Assembly: GCF_037126465.1 (NCBI RefSeq)
Contig: NC_088201.1
Span: 133,328,052 to 133,392,051 of the forward strand
DNA length: 64,000 nucleotides
Direction: 5' to 3'
Origin: Ornithodoros turicata
Lineage: Eukaryota; Arthropoda; Arachnida; Ixodida; Argasidae
The translations under genes and the position numbers were made by a program. Positions 57,030 to 64,000 of this stretch are shown piece by piece. Positions within the stretch are counted from its first letter, which is position 1. Each line of letters opens with the position of its first letter. The notes below the pieces were generated by a model. That model saw only the letters and a program-made list of their open reading frames with translations. It was not told the origin of the DNA and searched no databases.

Positions 57030-57100
57030 GGTGTTTTTGTCCGGGTTCGAACCAGCGATCTCGGGATCAGAAGGCGAACAGACTCAGTCACCAGGGCCGG
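57030..57100 (-). repeat. tRNA-like unit, minus strand
   Basis: Minus strand: GACTGAGTCTGTTCGCC (A-box-like), CTTCTGATCCCGAGATCGC (anticodon-arm-like), GGTTCGAACCC (exact B-box, 57043-57053). The D-arm is incomplete, so it is a SINE head or tRNA pseudogene. Confidence 0.5.
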
Positions 57101-57895
57101 TTCACGGACAACTTGAACACCACAATTATGTTAACTCTGCCATCAAGTAATTCAGTTTCCTGCATATGTTTCGTAGCAATTGAACTTCAGTTTTGTAAGC
57201 CTGAAAGCTAAGCTTAGAGCCACCTCTTATAATATAGTGACTGTATTTGACGTGTGAATGTGTTCACACCTCTTAAAAAGCTAATAAAACAAAATCTTGA
57301 TGATTTCTAATATGTGGTATATACAAGGCCAGCTACAAGACGTCTACAATTAGACGTCAATTACTAAATGTCTACAAGATGTCTAGTAAATCACTAATTT
57401 TAGACGTCTAAATAATGGTAAGACTTTTAGACGTCTAGTCAACGTCTAGTTTGGGCACTATCCCTAAAGTCTAGGGCTAGAACAGGTCTGGACGTCTAGT
57501 TGACTACCATGTGTTCCCTGGGTATCTACGTGATACTATATCTGCATACCTACTACACGGAGAGCAGTGACATGCCGTGGAGCTGCCTTGTATATGGTAC
57601 TAGAAAACGCAGATTTGCTCTCCAGCAAAGGACACTGGCTTGTTTTTGGTCAACGCAGGGAAGCCTTCAGTGGAAGCTCTTATCCTGGAGCGAGGAGTTT
57701 GCTGGTACGTTTGATGACTCGTGAAGCTTATCTGGCTGTTTTTGACTCAACCATGGCTAGAATAATCGACTGAGCGTATAGTGTAGCAATAAGCACCATT
57801 TACCGGAGAAACCAATGTACTTTTGACGATAATATGAATTTTTGAAAAATGAGGAAACACGCCATCGCACGCTCACTTCTATAAATTTGTCTTAC

Positions 57896-58039
57896 CGCCT
57901 TTAGTGAAAGCATCAACAAGTATTTCAGTTTCTGCTGCTCTAGTGCGAGTTTTTTCGCCTCAAGGTAATCATAACGCGAGATGGCCTTCCCCAACTGCAT
58001 TATAACGTCCACCGTCATCAGATCACTTGGACGAGTCAT
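57896..58039 (-). CDS. Possible first exon, coiled-coil-like
   Basis: Minus-strand ATG (58037-58039) opens 48 codons rich in leucine, lysine and glutamine (EAKKLALEQQKLKYLL), a coiled-coil-like pattern, and ends exactly in phase at a good donor GTAAGA. No downstream exon was identified before the 10.5-kb element starts at 57524. It could be a host gene exon, part of another transposon, or chance. Confidence 0.3.
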
Positions 58040-58108
58040 TGCTAGGGGATCCTATTTTTGTATATGCCGCACTTCTCAACTCCATGTCCCGCAGTGCTCT
58101 CCTTCAGA

Positions 58109-58143
58109 TTAGGTTAGGTTAGGTTGGGTTAGGTCAGGTTAGG
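58109..58143 (+). repeat. TTAGG telomere-like tract
   Basis: Seven diverged TTAGG units (TTAGGTTAGGTTAGGTTGGG, then TTAGGTCAGGTTAGG). TTAGG is the ancestral arthropod telomere repeat. Here it is interstitial and short, 270 bp before the Penelope-like element. Confidence 0.8.
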
Positions 58144-58414
58144 GCTCGCTCCTCCTTGCCGTGAAGGACTTCCGACGCTCTTACGGATAAGGGCAGTAGA
58201 ATAGTGCGAGCGAGGTATCTCCGTAATGGAAAACCTGAAACGGTGCACTACAAACAAATGTCACCGCTGTGGATAATAATTTGAAGCATGTAGGTATGAA
58301 AGGTTCATCTCATATCTAAAATGAACATAAAGGAAGATTGCCAGCAATTCTGCTCTTTCTGTTTCTCGAAAGAAAGAAAAATAGCTTCATAAAAAATACA
58401 TCTGGTGACTGGAC

Positions 58415-61400
58415 ATGGACAATAACAGGTCTGCTTCCTTTCTCAAAGCACGTAAATTAATCGATAAGAAAGCTAGATTTGTGTCTCATCTTCATTACTA
58501 TTCCGACTGCATAGCACAGAATAGTGTTCCCAAAGGTTTGCTTGTTCATGCGTCCCCAGCATTTACATTCCTCTCTCCTCGAAGCTCTAGAAGATGGTCT
58601 ACCTCATTAAATCATGCATCCATAGAATTTAAAATTTTGCGTACTGAGAGTTCGCACCGAATTAAGGATATTGACAACCAACTCCGGCAACTAGCACTAA
58701 CACTAGGCCCAACGAAGTGACGGAACTGAGAATCTTTGCGTCTGATAAGCACTCCAAACTATAATCTGTAAAATCCAGGAAAGCTAAACGTGACAAGCTA
58801 GACCTCACACCCGTTAATGATCTGAATATCTGCAATATTTTAGTTGGTACTACATATCCCACGGCATGCTCAAATGACATAGTTTTTAATTTGTCCAGTG
58901 CCAAGCTCAATCAAGCTGATGTTAGTGTTTTGTCTAAGGGTCTTAGCTTTGTCCCCACCCCACCTTCTATTGATGCGTTCGACATACTCATGATTTACAA
59001 AGCTTAGGTAGGAGGATGCATTTGCAGACATTTTTTCATGGCAGCGCAATTACCAACACGAACCCTTTTAAGAAGCCCTCCATTTGGACCTCTGACGCAT
59101 CACAGACTAGCCCCATGATCGACAACTACATCAAGGCGGTCTATAACAACATCAATAAGCGAGTCGGTGAGTCAATTAACGTTAAAAATCCTAACTTATC
59201 CAAAGCTGAGAGGATTGCTTTACGTAATCTTAAAACACGGGATGAGTGATCAGGCCTGCGGATAAAGCAGGGGGAATTGTGGTCATGGCCACTTTCGACT
59301 GTATTAATGAGGCCAATAAATATCTCAACGACACTACTTTCTTCACTACTTTCGGGTTCTTGATAATGATCCTACACCCTTGTTTTGTCAAATAATCAAC
59401 AAAAAGATTTCCGCACTCGTCAATGACAATTTAATTCCACGCCACATAGCAGAATTCATCAAGCCTAAAAACGTTAATCCTGGTTCATTTTATCTCCTTA
59501 TAAAAGTCCACAAGGAAGAAAAACCGTGGCAGACCTATAATATCAGGCATTCACACACCAACAGAAAAGATTTCCCTTCTGATAGACCATTTTATAAAAC
59601 ATGTACCTCCGCTACTTCCTTCATACGTCAAAGACACAAATGATTTTCTCCTTAAAATTAATTCTATCAACAACCAGTTCTCAGATCTGACCAATATGAC
59701 ACTGGTAACCATGGACGTAAAATCATTGTATACCAACATCCCCCACTATGAGGGCCTGAACGCAGTGGAATCCTTTCTCCTTTCTTTTCCCTCCGACATC
59801 CTCCACACTTCTGCGGTCATCCCACTACTTGAATTGGTCCCAAAGTATAATAACTTTGAGTTTAATGGCAGACATTTTGTTCAAGTACATGGCGCAGCGA
59901 TGGGATCCCGCGTGTCACCTAACTATGCAAACCTCTTCATGGGTCAATTTGAAAAGAGGGCCCTTGAATCCTTCCCGGTACAGCCGCTCATTTTCCTGAG
60001 ATACATCGATGACATTTTTGTTGTGTGGCCAGGTGACAACTCTTCCTTGTTGTCTTTCTTTGAACACTTCAACTCCTTGCATAGCTCTATCCAATTCACC
60101 TGCAACTATTCCAATGTTTCAATCAATTTTCTTGATGTCACTGTCTCCATTCGGTCACCGACCTTTATAAGAAACCAACCGATAGACGCCAGTATCTTCA
60201 TTTTAATAGTTATCACCCCAATGTCCAGAAAAGAAATATTCCTTTTGGGCAATTCACACGACTCAAGCGCATATGTTCCAATACCGACGATTTCCACAGA
60301 CGCGCTCACGAAATGACTGCTGATTTAGGAAGCGTAACTATCCCAGCAATCTAATTGAAAATGCTTTCACCAAATCATGCTCGCTGGACAGAGAGGCACT
60401 TCTTTCCAGCCAACCTAACGAGGAACACAGAAATATTACTTTCGTGACCACCTACAACAAAGCCCTTCGTAACACGAAAACTATTTTTCAGCGCCATCTG
60501 AACATTCTACACAGTGACGAAAAATTGAAAGAACTATTTCCTTCTGCCCCCATTGTCACATTCCGCAGGTCAAGGAATATCCGGAATATCCTTACTTCTT
60601 CGAGTTTGCGCCTACTAGAACACCTGGTTCGAGTACCTGCAATGGCACACGCTGCCAAATTTGTAATCTTATTTGTACCTGCACCTTGGTCTCCAGTGCC
60701 ATAAACAACTACACCTTTCAAATTAAACAATCTTTGCACTGTAACTCCTTTACATTAACATTTGTTATCTAATAACATGTATGAAATGCAATGTTCAGTA
60801 CATTGGTGAAACCTCTAACACCATGCGTCAGAGGTTTTACGATCATAAATCCGACATTGTCAATAATCGCCCCACTCCCGTTGCTATACATTTTAATCTT
60901 CCCGGGCACGACATTGATACACACCTGTCTATTGCAATTCTGGAATCTGGCTACACCACCGACTGCAAATGCAAAAATCGCGAGTCCTTCTTCATTTCTA
61001 AATTTTCTTCTTTGAAACCACGGGGACTAAACGTTCATGGCGGTCCTCTGCAGTTGTTCAACCCATCATCCAGTTAAGCTACTTCATTCACCTTCTGTTC
61101 TTAGCATTCTTAGCTCCATTTTCCCTTCAGCCCATAAGGTCACCCGGACCTTCCCAACGAAAGCTGTGTTCTCTCCGTACGCGGCTAGACATCCACCTGT
61201 GCCCCCGTTTTTTCATCACCAAATCTTTTGAACCACAATTCTCCGAATGTCTCATTTACCCGTACACTTTCTCTTTCCTGATTCTTATGTGACGGTTGCT
61301 CACGTGATGCATTGTATTAATGTCTGGTTGTTTACTTAGTTCTGGAAACCTTTTTTATTGTATCTGTTCTCCTGGTATATATACTTGTGTCGCACTTAGT

Positions 61401-61475
61401 TGTGTAACATGAAGAAGTGCAGTCTCTTGCACGAAAGTTCTTGTTCAAATAAATCTTAGTTGCTCCTAACCGTTT
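58415..61475 (+). mobile_element. Decayed Penelope-like retroelement
   Basis: Frames in succession read a short N-terminal part (58415-58720), an upstream RT region (PADKAGGIVVM near 59265 and IKVHKEEKP near 59500), the RT core (59696-60316: MDVKSLYTNIP, AMGSRVSPNYANLFM, RYIDDIF with intact YxDD), a connector (60444-60704), and a GIY-YIG endonuclease (60781-61077: VQYIGETSNTMRQRF, with H and E of the family following). This is the protein order of endonuclease-bearing Penelope-like elements. At least five frame breaks or stops lie between the blocks, so it is inactive. The 3' region ends in AATAAATCTTAG near 61448. Confidence 0.9.
61408..61440 (+). ncRNA. Degenerate hammerhead core of Penelope-like element
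   Basis: ATGA, then GTGCA and TGCAC (stem II), then GAAA are present, but the leading CTG of the CTGATGA core has become AAC. It is read as a mutated hammerhead in the terminal repeat of the element just upstream. Unlikely to cleave. Confidence 0.4.
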
Positions 61476-62466
61476 TTCATGTTACGTGTGGGAATTATGG
61501 AAATTAGAATGTCAAAATACCTTGCAGATAAGGTTTTCCTCCACTCGCATACCGTAAATGCGAAACTAATGTACAGGTAGTCCTAGTTGTTTTATTTTAA
61601 AAATTCTGTATTAAAAAGGGCTACGACCACGAAGTATACCTTTGTGGCACGTCCCTGTGTATTTTGTGTGTGTGTGCGTTTCAGCTTGGACAAATGTTTA
61701 TAAAAACCTGCCTTTATAATACCTGCCACTGACCGAGCCAGGCAAATTGGGCAAATCCGAGGAGAAAATAATATATGGGGGGGGGGGCAGTGTGACGATC
61801 GCGAAAGTTCTTACAGTTCATGGCGTCTATCTAAGCGGCACACTTGAATGGTTTCCAAAGTATGAGATTTTCAAAATCCTTCCAATCTCGTGACACCCCT
61901 CATTGGACATCACAGTATAATCGTATTGTGAATGTCTCAATCAATTATTTTCGTGTTTTTTTTTTTCAACCGCATGCTGCGGCGTGCACAAGTATTGTGT
62001 GTTGTCGCACCCAGGATCAGCGTCGGGGAGGGGCGTCCTACCTTGGAGGTCTGGCTACGCCACTGATATGCTGTCAATTTTGTCTGTGTCTCTGCTTCGG
62101 CATTTTATGAACATGTGCCACATTGCCAGCACCCTTTCCCTCTTGCTACGAAGAGAGCCTCTCAATAATAAAAATGCAGGTTATCAAATACACGTAAACA
62201 GTGCTTACATTTTTTTGGGTCTCCGCTCATCTAATGTTTATGCCAGAAAATGCTTCCCTAGTTCACATGGCATACTGAATATGAGCGTGGTCCACAGCCA
62301 CAAACTACATTTTAAATTAGCACTACAGTATGTTTATCGGCACACGTGAAATTACCCTTCATAAGTGCATCATGCAAGCTCATTGATTCTGATGCTAACT
62401 GCTCATGAAATAACATGGGGTGGGGTGAAACACACTGGCATCACATGTTGCGTCACTAGCAGTGAC
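61476..62466. other. No gene; dispersed repeat at 62090-62175
   Basis: Apart from the partner of 42046-42130 at 62090-62175 and a G-run at 61779-61787, nothing is recognised. Confidence 0.45.
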
Positions 62467-62474
62467 GTACTCAC

Positions 62475-62875
62475 CAGGGCCGGTGCTAGGGGTGCGCGAG
62501 GCCTGAGGCAAAGGCACATCGCGGGGCCTGTTTCACACAAGCAGTAATGAAAAGATAAGAAATTATAAGATTTTCGCAGTGGGAGATTTTAGGAGTACGG
62601 GAAATGGCAGCAGGAGAGAAGGGTGCGAAATCCTCTCCAGGGTGCTTGCAGGGTTTCTGGATTTTTCTTAAAAGTGGGACTTTTTCTCATCACATGACGG
62701 AATGGCACATAGCACATTCTTCTCTCATTTCTGTTTTAGTCGAATATCCCGCGTGCGATTAAGTGCATACTTGATATTTAAAAAAAAGTAATCCGTGGTT
62801 GAGGGCTTCGTGTGCGGGGCTTATGCAAGCGAGGGGCGCGGGGAAGGTGGTCGCCTTACCCCACCGCCGGCCCTG
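62475..62875. mobile_element. hAT MITE, 401 bp, exact 8-bp TSD
   Basis: Ends CAGGGCCGGTG and CGCCGGCCCTG, with GTACTCAC duplicated exactly at 62467-62474 and 62876-62883. Restoring the empty site rejoins neighbouring CAGTGACGTnACTnAGCAG-like short repeats. Non-autonomous; no coding content. Confidence 0.92.
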
Positions 62876-62883
62876 GTACTCAC

Positions 62884-64000
62884 TCAGCAGTGACGTCACT
62901 AGCAGTAATTTTTCACTGAAGCCTGCACCTCAACGATGTAATCCACATCTTGATTGCAGAAAAAGTAAGCACATGTTTGTTTTTACTTGGTGTACAGTTG
63001 AAACTTATTAATGTGATGACGGTCATTCTCGTGGATTTTGGCAATAAAACCGTTTTAGGATAAAGAACACCTCTTAAGGTGCAAGCTATGAAAAGTAGTA
63101 AATTGAGTGAGACATAGTGAGGCATTTTAAACTAACTTTTTCCCTTCATCTTTTCAATGTTGGCATACATCTGCTTGTGTGACTGTCAATCCGGGCAATT
63201 CCAACCAAAACCAGCAAGAGATGTAGCTTGACTCTCTTAAATATCACTGAAAGAAATTGTGTGCATTTTTTAGACGATGCATATATAGAATGTACATCAT
63301 CATTTTGTTTTCTTGAACAATGGGGGCGCATTAAACTGTGGCGAAATATATGAAGTCCTTACGAGCGTCCTTCTGATATCTACATAAAACTCATGCGCTT
63401 TCCTTGCCAAGTGTTAGAGGGGAAGCACGGGTCTGCCATCCCAAAGGGCATGTAGAACGAGAATAAACCTGGTGACGTGGTGAGAACTCAAGAACGGAGC
63501 ACATTTTGGGTCAAGTTTACGATAAATCTCTGGCAAATTAGCATTCTTGAAGGAGCCCCAGATTATTTATGCTTGTAAACTGCTGCATGGGGATTAGCTT
63601 TACATAAAAATATCAAGCTAATCTATATTCATTGTTTAACCAAGCGTTCGAGAATATCAAGCACTTGCCAATTTTTTTTTTTTTTTTTCACACATAGGTT
63701 GTCTAAAAGAAATCTTCCGTTATTTGTATAACCAGTCCTCTCCTATAACATATTAAAAATCTACAGGCTCTTTTTTCTTTAAAAAAACAAAACATTGTCA
63801 CCATAATGTGCTGCAGCTTGTTCGTCACTTGAGGTCATCTACGAAGCAAAAAAAAAAAAAAAAAGATGCCTGCCTGAAATGGCTGTCGCCTGCGAAAATC
63901 GACACTCTGCTTTTCCATTTTGAGAACCTACAGGTGTATTTGTCCTTTCGCAAGAAAAATGCTTCGTCAGCTCATTCATATCCCATCTGTATGACGGTAT
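62884..64000. other. No recognisable gene
   Basis: A/T-rich, with a T-run at 63672-63688 and an A-run at 63847-63864. No motif found on either strand. Confidence 0.45.

Larger units (their letters stand above)
47028..57524. mobile_element. Candidate 10.5-kb element with AGACGTCTA ends
   Basis: TACCCAGGGAGCACATGG (47028-47045) and its inverse with one mismatch at 57507-57524. About 380 bp inside the left end and 200 bp inside the right end are crowded with diverged copies of AGACGTCTA or GTCTAG. Flanking GTACTAC and GTATCTAC could be a decayed target duplication. The interior has accumulated a hAT MITE, a mariner, the TTAA-bounded two-gene unit and a tRNA-like unit. No transposase matching these ends is recognised. 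Confidence 0.6.

Overview
The window reads as intergenic or intronic DNA of an animal with a large, transposon-packed genome, most likely a chelicerate and probably an ixodid tick. The pointers are tRNA-headed SINE-like units, a GIY-YIG Penelope-like retroelement, a hammerhead ribozyme core of the Penelope type, a TTAGG (arthropod telomere motif) tract, many hAT/mariner-type MITEs, and an intron-bearing gene for a stand-alone P2X7-type zinc-binding tail domain. No host gene could be recognised with confidence. The species is inferred, not proven. All similarity statements are by eye; no alignment or database search was run.

Layout. 1-1.9 kb: a LINE reverse-transcriptase scrap and satellite-like repeats. 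1.9-18.9 kb: one huge imperfect inverted repeat whose two arms (about 1.88-8.79 and 14.93-18.93 kb) each carry the same unrecognised pair of short reading frames. The arms differ by insertions (a hAT-like MITE, foldback MITEs and a tRNA-like unit in arm 1; a 96-bp retroposed fragment in arm 2), so each arm serves as the empty site of the other. 18.9-25 kb: a LINE 3' end, paired hairpin MITEs, a tRNA-like SINE head and a 2.2-kb foldback element. 25.2-34.5 kb: a composite repeat bounded by inverted blocks of about 690 bp, containing an 867-bp AGCC tetranucleotide array, a MITE with perfect 36-bp ends, a hAT MITE with exact 8-bp target duplication, and diverged tandem modules with CRE, CCAAT and CTCF-like motifs. 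34.5-42.9 kb: mostly unassigned, with a palindromic-motif MITE, a 77-bp tandem repeat, a long hairpin, a LINE tail, a Harbinger-like MITE and a minus-strand hammerhead ribozyme.

42.9-46.3 and 47.0-57.5 kb: two candidate DNA elements with short inverted ends (TATCCCAGACAACCAT and TACCCAGGGAGCACATGG, allowing one mismatch) whose subterminal regions are crowded with diverged copies of the palindrome GACGTC. Nested in the second is a 4.0-kb unit bounded by TTAA and inverted AGGGAYAGTCGCAT ends (Kolobok-like). It holds two convergent genes: an apparently intact three-exon gene for a P2X7-type cysteine-rich domain protein, and a THAP-domain gene broken by a frameshift. Both 5' regions share one CRE/GGATAA/CCAA promoter-like block, and a 115-bp-arm hairpin sits between the genes. 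This unit is the most interesting object in the window. 57.8-64 kb: one possible exon, a TTAGG tract, a decayed Penelope-like element (RT plus GIY-YIG endonuclease) and a hAT MITE with exact 8-bp target duplication.
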